A DNA stretch of 64,000 nucleotides, from contig NZ_JARXXA010000002.1 in the NCBI RefSeq assembly GCF_029892785.1, positions 335,745 through 399,744 on the forward strand. The letters run 5' to 3'. The first letter of the stretch is position 1, and each line of letters begins with the position of its first letter. A program made the translations under genes and the position numbers. Below, piece by piece: positions 1 through 7,812 of this stretch. Under the pieces are notes generated by a model. It was not told the origin of the DNA. It made no database searches and was given only the letters and a program-made list of their open reading frames with translations. The DNA comes from Parabacteroides sp. PH5-46. GTDB taxonomy: Bacteria; Bacteroidota; Bacteroidia; Bacteroidales; Tannerellaceae.

Positions 1-1322
1 GTGGCTCATATGGCACGCAAAGGTATTCTCTAACAGACACGTATCGCAACGGGCGGCTTTTCGGAGTAGTAAGTGGAAACTACGAACGAACCGACGGACA
101 CCGCGTAAACTCCGACTTTAAAATGTGGACAGGATCGGCAAAACTGGGTTACGACTTGTCGGAAGAGTGGAGGGTTGTAGGAAATGTAAATATTTCAAAG
201 GCCAAGGGAGACGTGCCGGGGCAAGAAAGTCGTCCTTTACTGGATGGTATGACTGATGTACTACGTGGCATGTCGGGACTTTCTCTGGAAAACAGATATG
301 AAAAAACAAGAGGAGCTGTAAACTTCTATTATAATTGGGGAGATCATAAGATTAATGATGGCTATTACGAAGGAGGTAGTCCTCGTCCATACCTCTTCAA
401 ATCAACGGACTATATGGGTGGTGTAAATATTTATCAGGCGGTAAATCTGTTTAAAGGCAATACCATTACAGGTGGATTTGATGCTAAACTATATGGCGGT
501 AATGCCTATCGCGACCCGGAAAAGGAAATATATGCCGACCATGTCAAACTACATGAAGTAGCCGGATATGTACTTGTTCAACAGCAACTTTGGAAGTTTA
601 TGCTTGAAGCGGGCTTGCGTTTGGAGAATCACAAGCTTTATGGTACGGAATGGGTGCCACAGGCGGGTGTTTCGTTTAAAGCTGCAGAGCAGACTAGTCT
701 GAAATTCTCCTTTTCAAAAGGTTTTCGCACCCCCAATATGCGGGAATTGTATATGTATGCTTCAGCAAATGAAGACCTGCTTCCCGAGCGTAGTTTCAGT
801 TACGACTTTACTGTATCGCAAGGCTTGCTTGATAATCGTATGTCGGTAGACTTAACCTTATTCTACACCAAAGGAGACAATATAATAGAATCGGTTGAAA
901 TAGGGGAGAGCCGTTATCAGAACAGGAATGTAGGCGAATTTGAAAATAAAGGAATTGAATTCAGCCTGAATTATCAGATATTGAATAATCTCAGCCTACA
1001 TGCCAACTATAGCTATCTTGATATGCAGAAGAAAATTACCGGTGCGCCGAGAAATAAACTGTATGCAGGGATGACCTATCGTCCCGGTAAATTCACCCTG
1101 AGTGCTGGGGCACAAGTGATAGACAAGCTTTATCTGGCTACCGGTAAGACTGTGCAAACAAGTGATTATACATTGGTTGATGCACGTGTAGCTTATCGCC
1201 CGCTGAAATGGATGGAGGTCTTTGTGAAAGGTGATAACCTGCTGGCTCAGAGATATGAAACAATGCTTGGCTACCCGATGCCTAAAGCTACCTTTATGGG
1301 AGGGGTATCATTCAATTTATAA
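1..1322 (+). CDS. TonB-dependent outer membrane receptor, 3' part (5' end outside window)
   Basis: The reading frame is open from base 3 to the stop at 1322, so the gene starts before the window; the ATG at 123 is internal. The visible part is the C-terminal beta-barrel of a TonB-dependent receptor: alternating aromatic/polar strands, a GFRTPNMRELY segment typical of siderophore- and cobalamin-type barrels, and a C-terminus ending in an aromatic-rich strand (GGVSFNL). Such receptors import iron chelates, cobalamin or similar ligands across the outer membrane with TonB/ExbBD energy. The plug domain and TonB box lie outside the window, so the substrate cannot be read. The next gene encodes a small lipoprotein 12 bases downstream, probably in the same operon. 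Confidence 0.9.
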   Translation, partial: GSYGTQRYSLTDTYRNGRLFGVVSGNYERTDGHRVNSDFKMWTGSAKLGYDLSEEWRVVGNVNISKAKGDVPGQESRPLLDGMTDVLRGMSGLSLENRYEKTRGAVNFYYNWGDHKINDGYYEGGSPRPYLFKSTDYMGGVNIYQAVNLFKGNTITGGFDAKLYGGNAYRDPEKEIYADHVKLHEVAGYVLVQQQLWKFMLEAGLRLENHKLYGTEWVPQAGVSFKAAEQTSLKFSFSKGFRTPNMRELYMYASANEDLLPERSFSYDFTVSQGLLDNRMSVDLTLFYTKGDNIIESVEIGESRYQNRNVGEFENKGIEFSLNYQILNNLSLHANYSYLDMQKKITGAPRNKLYAGMTYRPGKFTLSAGAQVIDKLYLATGKTVQTSDYTLVDARVAYRPLKWMEVFVKGDNLLAQRYETMLGYPMPKATFMGGVSFNL

Positions 1323-1334
1323 AAGTAAATCTGT

Positions 1335-1937
1335 ATGCGAAATATAATACTCTTAGTAATTGTACTAATGCTCTCTTTTTCTTGCAAGAAAGATACGAAG
1401 CATGAACTGATTCGCGTGGCTGTAGAGAATCAGTTGAGTATCTATCCGAAATCCACTTTGCAGGATTTGTATAAGAACTTTTTCCAGGACTATTTCGGCC
1501 CTGGGCATATGGTTAATGACACTGCATCTGCCGGTGCATACTTAGACAGGGAGTTGGCTTCTTTTGAGCAGGCACCCGGAGCCTATTATGAGCCGACAGG
1601 CTATAACGGCAATTTCTATAGAGTAAACCTGTCGGTGATAAAAGAAGGACTCATTTCGCGGGATGTATTCTTTGACGCCTTTATACGCAGTGTCAGTAAT
1701 ATACAAACAATTTCTATCGAAGAATGGGAGAGGGAATGGATGCTAATAGACTCGGTTATTCAAGCAATGAACCTGGTTCTCCCCAATTATGAACAAGACC
1801 GGGAAATGCTCTTTTCACTCTTGGAACAAGGCAAGTATGTGGTGCATCATAGTGAGGTGTTTTCGGAGGCTTATGACCCCCATTACCGGATAATTAACCG
1901 GGATATATTTCTAAAAGAAATTCTTTCCAACTTGTAA
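1335..1937 (+). CDS. Small lipoprotein of unknown function next to TonB receptor
   Basis: 200 residues. The N-terminus is a lipoprotein signal (hydrophobic stretch then LSFSCKK, Cys17 as the lipidation site), so the product should sit in the outer membrane or periplasm. The mature part has no motif I recognise; it contains the segment FFQDYFGPGHMVNDT and is rich in aromatic residues. It follows the receptor with a 12-base gap and is followed by an AT-only hairpin (about 1945-1970). From context it may be an accessory to the receptor, for example a ligand-capture lipoprotein. That is inference, and no catalytic residues are evident. Confidence 0.6.
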   Translation: MRNIILLVIVLMLSFSCKKDTKHELIRVAVENQLSIYPKSTLQDLYKNFFQDYFGPGHMVNDTASAGAYLDRELASFEQAPGAYYEPTGYNGNFYRVNLSVIKEGLISRDVFFDAFIRSVSNIQTISIEEWEREWMLIDSVIQAMNLVLPNYEQDREMLFSLLEQGKYVVHHSEVFSEAYDPHYRIINRDIFLKEILSNL

Positions 1938-1974
1938 TACAGGTAATTAAAAAAGTGATTTTTTTTAATTTCTG

Positions 1975-2005
1975 TTCGCTTGCGTGAATTATTTATGTAA
2001 GTTTG
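1975..2005 (+). promoter_or_regulatory. Predicted topA promoter (Bacteroides type)
   Basis: A perfect -7 box TAAGTTTG (1998-2005) is preceded by TTCG at 1975-1978 with a 19-base spacer, matching the Bacteroides layout TTTG/19-21/TAnnTTTG except for one base. It lies downstream of the GTG at 1984, which argues that translation starts at the ATG at 2035. Confidence 0.5.
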
Positions 2006-2034
2006 CACTCGTTTTTATAAGAAGTATTGGAAAT

Positions 2035-4377
2035 ATGCAAAAAAACCTTGTGATTGTAGAGTCGCCGGCGAAAGCTAAGACGCTTGAAAAGTTTCTTGGA
2101 AAAGACTTTAAGGTAATGTCCAGTTACGGACATATCCGTGATCTGAAAACAAAAGAATTTGGTATAGATATTGAACATAATTATGCTCCTCAATATGTAG
2201 TGCCAAGTGATAAAAAGAAACTTGTAACAGAATTAAAGGCCGAGGCGAAAAAGGCCGAGATGGTATGGCTGGCTTCCGATGAAGACCGCGAAGGAGAAGC
2301 TATATCCTGGCATTTGGCTGAGGTATTGAATCTGGCGCCTGAGAAGACAAAACGTATTGTTTTTCACGAAATAACCAAGGATGCTATTTTGCATGCCGTT
2401 GAAACTCCCCGCAGTATAGACTATAATCTGGTGAATGCACAACAGGCACGTCGTGTGTTAGACCGTATCGTTGGGTTTGAGCTTTCTCCAATCTTGTGGA
2501 GGAAAGTAAAACCAGCTTTGTCGGCCGGGCGTGTGCAATCGGTAGCTGTACGACTTATTGTAGAGCGCGAACGGGAGATTAATCATTTTGTCTCTGAAGC
2601 TTCTTTCCGAGTAATTGCGGAATTTATCCTTCCGGACGGAACAACTGTTTTAAAGGCAGAGCTTAATAAACGTTTGAAAACAAAGAAAGAAGTAACGGAT
2701 TTCCTGGAATCCTGTAAAACAGCTTCTTTTAAAATAGATGATATTTCTACCAAACCTGTAAAGAAGTCGCCGGCTCCTCCTTTTACAACTTCTACTTTGC
2801 AGCAGGAAGCTTCCCGCAAATTGGGATATTCTGTGTCGCAAACCATGATGCTGGCACAGCGTTTGTATGAATCTGGATTTATAACCTATATGCGTACCGA
2901 CTCGGTTAATCTGAGTGACTTGGCTTTGGGTACGACAAAAGAGGCGATATTAAATATCTATGGCGAGAAATATTATCATTTCCGCAAGTATAGTACAAAG
3001 ACAAAGGGGGCGCAGGAAGCTCACGAAGCCATTCGCCCTACCTATATAAGTAATGAAGAGATAAGCGGTACGGCCCAGGAGAAAAAGCTCTATGAGTTAA
3101 TCCGCAAACGCACCATTGCCTGCCAGATGGCAGATGCAGAACTGGAACGTACAACGATTTCTGTTGACATTTCCGGACAAAAGGAAAAGTTCTCAGCCGT
3201 AGGCGAAGTCCTTGTTTTCGACGGATTCCTACAAGCGTATCGTGAAAGTACGGATGATGAAAGTGAAAAAGAACAGGAAAGCGGTTTGTTGCCTCCGGTA
3301 AGCATTAACGATGTGTTGGCGATGAGGCAAATAGAAGCTACCGAGCGATTCACTCAACGTCCGCCTCGCTATACGGAAGCCAGTCTGGTTCGCCGTTTGG
3401 AAGAATTGGGAATCGGTCGTCCTTCTACATACGCTCCAACTATACAGACCATCCAAAACAGAGAATATGTAATAAAAGGAGACAAGGAAGGGGTAGAGCG
3501 TTCTTACACAGTATTCACCTTGTCGGGAAGTAAAATTACAGAGAAAGAAAAACAGGAAATAGCAGGTGCGGACCGTTCCAAGCTAATGCCGACCGATATT
3601 GGTGTTGTGGTGAATGACTTCCTGATGGAATACTTCCCCGGCGTACTGGACTATAACTTTACAGCCAGTGTAGAAAAAGAGTTTGATGCGGTGGCAGACG
3701 GTGAAATGGTATGGACAGATGCTATTGATCGTTTCTACAAGATGTTCCATCCGATAGTGGAACGAACATCAGCTGTAAAAACCGAACATAAAGTAGGAGA
3801 ACGTGAATTGGGCATTGACCCACAATCCGGTAAGCCTGTATTTGTGAAGATCGGTCGTTTTGGACCAGTAGCTCAGTTGGGAGCAGCTAATCCAGATGAC
3901 AAAACTGCTCCGAAGCCACAGTTTGCTTCTCTGATGAAAGGGCAGTCCATTGAAACCATCACTTTGGAGGAAGCACTGAAACTATTTGAGCTTCCCCGTA
4001 CGATTGGTGAATTTGAAGATAAAGTTGTGGTAGCCGGTATTGGCCGTTTTGGTCCGTTTATCCGCCACGACGGCAAATTTATCTCTATACCGAAAGACTT
4101 GAGCCCGTTGAGTATTACCCTCGACGAGTCTATAGAGCTTATAAAAGAAAAGAGACTAAAAGAGGCTCAACGTACGCTGAAAACGTTTAGCGAAGAGCCT
4201 GAAATGGAAATACTGAATGGTCGTTTCGGACCTTATATTGCCTATAAAGGTAGTAACTATAAGATCCCGAAAACCATCAAAGACCCCAAAGAGATTACTC
4301 TGGACGAAGCCCTGAAGATAGTACAGGATGCCGGCGAGAAACCGGCAACCAAGAAACGGGCCACTAAAAAGAAGTGA
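2035..4377 (+). CDS. topA: DNA topoisomerase I (type IA)
   Basis: 780 residues from the ATG at 2035; an upstream in-frame GTG at 1984 is rejected because the predicted promoter lies between it and the gene. Type IA topoisomerases relax negative supercoils by transient single-strand cleavage. The Toprim domain begins at once (NLVIVESPAKAKT) with the acidic metal site SDEDREGE at about residues 81-88. The active-site tyrosine is Tyr285 in FITYMRTDS. After the central domain come C-terminal repeats with the pattern GRFGPF/Y (three visible), the Bacteroidetes form without four-cysteine zinc fingers, and a Lys-rich tail. It stands alone, convergent with argS with only two bases between stop codons. 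Confidence 0.97.
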   Translation: MQKNLVIVESPAKAKTLEKFLGKDFKVMSSYGHIRDLKTKEFGIDIEHNYAPQYVVPSDKKKLVTELKAEAKKAEMVWLASDEDREGEAISWHLAEVLNLAPEKTKRIVFHEITKDAILHAVETPRSIDYNLVNAQQARRVLDRIVGFELSPILWRKVKPALSAGRVQSVAVRLIVEREREINHFVSEASFRVIAEFILPDGTTVLKAELNKRLKTKKEVTDFLESCKTASFKIDDISTKPVKKSPAPPFTTSTLQQEASRKLGYSVSQTMMLAQRLYESGFITYMRTDSVNLSDLALGTTKEAILNIYGEKYYHFRKYSTKTKGAQEAHEAIRPTYISNEEISGTAQEKKLYELIRKRTIACQMADAELERTTISVDISGQKEKFSAVGEVLVFDGFLQAYRESTDDESEKEQESGLLPPVSINDVLAMRQIEATERFTQRPPRYTEASLVRRLEELGIGRPSTYAPTIQTIQNREYVIKGDKEGVERSYTVFTLSGSKITEKEKQEIAGADRSKLMPTDIGVVVNDFLMEYFPGVLDYNFTASVEKEFDAVADGEMVWTDAIDRFYKMFHPIVERTSAVKTEHKVGERELGIDPQSGKPVFVKIGRFGPVAQLGAANPDDKTAPKPQFASLMKGQSIETITLEEALKLFELPRTIGEFEDKVVVAGIGRFGPFIRHDGKFISIPKDLSPLSITLDESIELIKEKRLKEAQRTLKTFSEEPEMEILNGRFGPYIAYKGSNYKIPKTIKDPKEITLDEALKIVQDAGEKPATKKRATKKK

Positions 4378-4379
4378 TC

Positions 4380-6170
4380 TTACATCCGCTCGGGAACTTC
4401 AATTCCCAGCAATGAAATACCTGTTTTAATCACCTGAGCTACGTTTTCTGATAATATCAGACGGAAGTTCTTCAAGTCTGCGTTTTCTTCGCGCAGAATG
4501 GAGAAGTCGTGGTAGAACTGATTATATTCTTTTACCAGGTCATAAATGTAATTACAGATCAGAGCAGGGCTATAGGTTGTTCCGGCTTCCTGAATGGTAG
4601 AAGCATAAGCAGCTACGGTTTGTATCAGGTTTTCTTCTTTTTCGGAAATAGCGATAGATGTCGGTATCTCACCTGGCAATGTGATGTTCTGTTCGGCTGC
4701 TTTGCGCAATACGGAACGGATACGGGCATAGGTATATTGAATGAATGATCCTGTGTTGCCGTTGAAGTCGATAGACTCTTTCGGGTTGAAGGTCATGTTC
4801 TTCCGGGGATCTACTTTCAGGATGAAGTATTTCAAAGAGCCTAATCCTACAATACGGGCTATGTTTTCAATCTCTTCAGGTGTCATTTCATCCAGCTTGC
4901 CCAATTCCTGTGATATTTCGCGGGCAGTATTTACCATCTCGTCCATCAAGTCGTCGGCATCTACAACTGTACCTTCGCGGCTCTTCATCTTTCCTTCTGG
5001 TAGCTCTACCATCCCGTAAGAGAAATGTACCAAGCCTTTGCCGAAAGCAAATCCCAACTTGTCTAATAAGATAGATAATACCTGGAAATGGTAATTCTGC
5101 TCATTACCTACTACATAAATCATTTTATCTATCGGGTAATCGTCAAAGCGTAGTTTGGCTGTTCCGATATCCTGTGTCATATAAACAGAAGTGCCATCGG
5201 CACGAAGCAGTAGCTTTTCGTCCAGTCCGTCTTTTGTCAGGTCGGCCCATACCGAAGCGTCTTCCCGTTGATAAAAGACACCTTCTTTCATTCCGCGCAA
5301 GACTTCGTTTTTTCCTTCCAGGTATGTTTCCGATTCATAATAAATCTTGTCGAAGTCAACACCCATCCGTTTATACGTTTCGTCGAATCCGGCATATACC
5401 CAACTGTTCATTGTACTCCACAACGAGCGGACGTGTTCGTCTCCGGCTTCCCATTTGCGAAGCATTTCACGGGCTTCAGCCATTAATGTAGCTTCAGCTT
5501 CAGCCTGTTCCTTAGATAGGCCTTTGCCCTCCAGCTCTTTTAGTTCTTGCTTATAATGTTTGTCGAATAAAACGTAATATTCGCCAATCAGATGGTCACC
5601 TTTCTTTCCGGAGGATTCCGGTGTTTCTCCGTTGCCCCACTTCTCCCAGGCCAGCATTGATTTGCAGATATGTATCCCTCTGTCGTTTACAATATTTGTT
5701 TTGACAACCTTATTGCCATTTGCCTTCATAATCTCAGACAAACTATATCCTAAGAGGTTGTTGCGGATATGCCCCAAGTGCAGCGGTTTGTTTGTGTTAG
5801 GGGAAGAATATTCAATCATCACCAATGGAGACTGTTCTGAAGCGGCAGTAATACCGTAGTTTGGCTGTTTGTGTATGCTGTTTAGTAAATCAATCCAGCA
5901 GTAGGACGAAACTGTCAGGTTCAGAAATCCTTTGATTACGTTGTACGAGGCAATAGTTGGTTCGTTTGCCTGAAGGTATTCGCCTATTTCCTGGGCTGTT
6001 ACCTCAGGAGATTTCTTCGATACACGAAGAAGTGGAAAAACAACTAATGTTAGATGTCCCTTAAACTCCTTTTTTGTTTTTTGCAGTTGGATTTGTTCTG
6101 CCGGAACCTCGGCTCCATATAAAGATTTAATACCTGTAATGATTGCTCCGGTGATTTGCTGCTCGATCAT
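4380..6170 (-). CDS. argS: Arginine--tRNA ligase
   Basis: 596 residues starting at the ATG complementary to 6168-6170; the longer frame to 6215 would run over the -7 box at 6205-6212 and is rejected. Class I synthetase that charges tRNA-Arg in the cytoplasm. An N-terminal Arg-tRNA additional domain is followed by the HIGH-type signature in SSPNTNKPLHLGH at about residue 125, a KMSKS-like loop EGKMKSREGTVV, and a C-terminal DALR anticodon-binding domain ending in GISLLGIEVPERM. The length is normal for the family. It is divergent from the POT transporter and shares a 98-base promoter region with it. Confidence 0.97.
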   Translation of the reverse strand: MIEQQITGAIITGIKSLYGAEVPAEQIQLQKTKKEFKGHLTLVVFPLLRVSKKSPEVTAQEIGEYLQANEPTIASYNVIKGFLNLTVSSYCWIDLLNSIHKQPNYGITAASEQSPLVMIEYSSPNTNKPLHLGHIRNNLLGYSLSEIMKANGNKVVKTNIVNDRGIHICKSMLAWEKWGNGETPESSGKKGDHLIGEYYVLFDKHYKQELKELEGKGLSKEQAEAEATLMAEAREMLRKWEAGDEHVRSLWSTMNSWVYAGFDETYKRMGVDFDKIYYESETYLEGKNEVLRGMKEGVFYQREDASVWADLTKDGLDEKLLLRADGTSVYMTQDIGTAKLRFDDYPIDKMIYVVGNEQNYHFQVLSILLDKLGFAFGKGLVHFSYGMVELPEGKMKSREGTVVDADDLMDEMVNTAREISQELGKLDEMTPEEIENIARIVGLGSLKYFILKVDPRKNMTFNPKESIDFNGNTGSFIQYTYARIRSVLRKAAEQNITLPGEIPTSIAISEKEENLIQTVAAYASTIQEAGTTYSPALICNYIYDLVKEYNQFYHDFSILREENADLKNFRLILSENVAQVIKTGISLLGIEVPERM

Positions 6171-6204
6171 AATATATTCTTTTCCGATTTGACTTATTTG
6201 TTTG

Positions 6205-6240
6205 CAAAGGTACATATTTTCTGATATTCCGTTATCTTTA
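6205..6240. promoter_or_regulatory. Divergent argS / transporter promoter region
   Basis: On the minus strand TACCTTTG (complement of 6205-6212) is a perfect -7 box 35 bases before the argS start. On the plus strand TATCTTTA (6233-6240) matches the -7 consensus except for the last base and lies 28 bases before the transporter ATG. No clear -33 box was found for either. Confidence 0.45.
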
Positions 6241-6268
6241 CAGTCCTAACTTAAATCTTTATCAGAAA

Positions 6269-7696
6269 ATGAATGTCTTTAGCAAATTCCCCAGAACCTT
6301 TTGGGTAGCGAATACTATTGAGTTGTTTGAACGCTGGGCGTGGTATGGTTTTTTCATGTTATTTGCCAATTATCTGACAGGATCTTCCGATCTGGGAGGA
6401 CTGGAGTTTTCCCAAAGCCAAAAAGGAATGCTAATGGGGGTAGGGACAGCTATCTTGTATTTTCTTCCGGTGCTGACAGGTGCTATTGCTGACCGATACG
6501 GTTACAAAAAGGTGTTGTTCCTGTCGTTCATTATATATGTTTCGGCCTTTATCTTATTGCCGATGTTTTCTACATTTACAGGTGTGTTTCTTATGTACCT
6601 GTATCTGGCAGTAGGTGCGGCTTTATTTAAGCCTATTATTCAGGCTACAGTCGCAAAAACCACAACAGATGAGACCTCCTCCATTGGATTCGGGATCTTT
6701 TATATGATGGTAAATGTAGGTGCATTCTTCGGGCCAATGGTTACGCTGTTGTTCAAGGGATCTTCACATTTAATCTTCTATGTCTCTGCCGGAATTATCA
6801 TGTTGAATTTTTTACTACTTCCTTTCTATAAAGAGCCGGGGAGGAATGAAACGGAAAAACAGAAAAGCCCTATTCTTCAAACTTTTTCAGAGATATTCCG
6901 CAATATGGGAACCATATTAAAAGATGGTAAATTTATTATCTTTCTCTGTATCGTAGCCGGTTTCTGGGCGATGTATCATCAGTTGTTTTTTACCTTACCG
7001 GTGTTTGTATCCCAATGGGTAGACACCAGTGCGTTATACACTTTTTTTCAGACCTATATTCCTTTTATCAGCGACAATTATAGCCCCGCTCCGGGAGTGA
7101 TGGATGCAGAGTTTGTTACCAATATGGATGCCTTTTATATTATCCTGTTTCAGGTCTTGGTGTCCAGTCTTGTAATGAAGCTTAAACCTCTACATTCGAT
7201 GATAACCGGTTTCTTAGTTTGCTCTATCGGGATGGCGCTTACCTTTATGTCGCAAAATGTATTGTTTACATTGGTAGCTATCCTTATTTTCGGACTGGGC
7301 GAGATGGCTGGCTCCCCTAAAATATCAGAGTATATCGGACGCATTGCTCCGGCAGACAAGAAAGCCCTGTATATGGGATATTCGTTTATTCCTGTATTCT
7401 TAGGTAATCTGTTGGCAGGTATTATTTCCGGAGTTGTATATCAAAAAATGTCGGATAAAGTAGAGCTTTCCCATAGATTCGTAACAGAAAAAGGCCTGCA
7501 AATTCAAGAGGGCTTATCAACCAATGCCTATTTTGAAGAAGTAGCTCGTCAGGTAAACCTCAGCCCCCACGAACTAACTAATCTTTTGTGGGAAACCTAT
7601 AACCCATCACATATATGGATGGTACTGCTCGCTATCGGACTGATAGCCGTAGTTTGTCTGTTTATTTACGATAGAATTATTAATAAGGAGCAATAG
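6269..7696 (+). CDS. POT/PTR2-family proton-coupled peptide transporter (MFS)
   Basis: 475 residues with about twelve hydrophobic segments. The first helix carries the POT signature in IELFERWAWYGFF (the family ExxER motif coupling proton and peptide transport), followed by an MFS loop GAIADRYGYKKV. It should import di- or tripeptides across the inner membrane using the proton gradient. A long polar loop with DNYSPAPGVMDAEF lies mid-protein and an extended loop near residues 390-440, as in Bacteroidetes members. It is transcribed divergently from argS. Its stop codon directly abuts a 105-bp palindromic repeat element. Substrate specificity within the family is inferred only. Confidence 0.85.
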   Translation: MNVFSKFPRTFWVANTIELFERWAWYGFFMLFANYLTGSSDLGGLEFSQSQKGMLMGVGTAILYFLPVLTGAIADRYGYKKVLFLSFIIYVSAFILLPMFSTFTGVFLMYLYLAVGAALFKPIIQATVAKTTTDETSSIGFGIFYMMVNVGAFFGPMVTLLFKGSSHLIFYVSAGIIMLNFLLLPFYKEPGRNETEKQKSPILQTFSEIFRNMGTILKDGKFIIFLCIVAGFWAMYHQLFFTLPVFVSQWVDTSALYTFFQTYIPFISDNYSPAPGVMDAEFVTNMDAFYIILFQVLVSSLVMKLKPLHSMITGFLVCSIGMALTFMSQNVLFTLVAILIFGLGEMAGSPKISEYIGRIAPADKKALYMGYSFIPVFLGNLLAGIISGVVYQKMSDKVELSHRFVTEKGLQIQEGLSTNAYFEEVARQVNLSPHELTNLLWETYNPSHIWMVLLAIGLIAVVCLFIYDRIINKEQ

Positions 7697-7801
7697 TTTC
7701 TGTTGGCTGATAGCTATCGGTCAGTTGGCCGACGGCCGTCAGCCAAATAACCGACAGTTGTCGGTCAAATGGTTGATGGCTGTGGGTCAATTGTTTTCTG
7801 C
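7697..7801. repeat. 105-bp palindromic repeat element, copy 1 (four 22-bp units)
   Basis: The element starts directly after the transporter stop codon. Layout: 8-base flank TTTCTGTT, four 22-bp units (18-bp imperfect palindromic core plus 4-bp linker; cores at 7705-7722, 7727-7744, 7749-7766, 7771-7788; linkers agtt, aaat, aaat, aatt), then GTTTTCTGC. A second element of identical length and layout lies at 52299-52403. The eight cores of the two copies differ almost only by transitions, so each position keeps its purine or pyrimidine character. It lies between convergent genes. Confidence 0.85.
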
Positions 7802-7812
7802 TATAGTTTTTC

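Noticed and set aside
1984..2034. Alternative upstream start of topA
   Set aside because: The -7 box at 1998-2005 lies inside it, and the Toprim domain begins right after the ATG at 2035.
7705..7792. CRISPR array
   Set aside because: Units are only 22 bp, contiguous and palindromic, with 4-bp linkers instead of unique spacers; no cas genes in the window.
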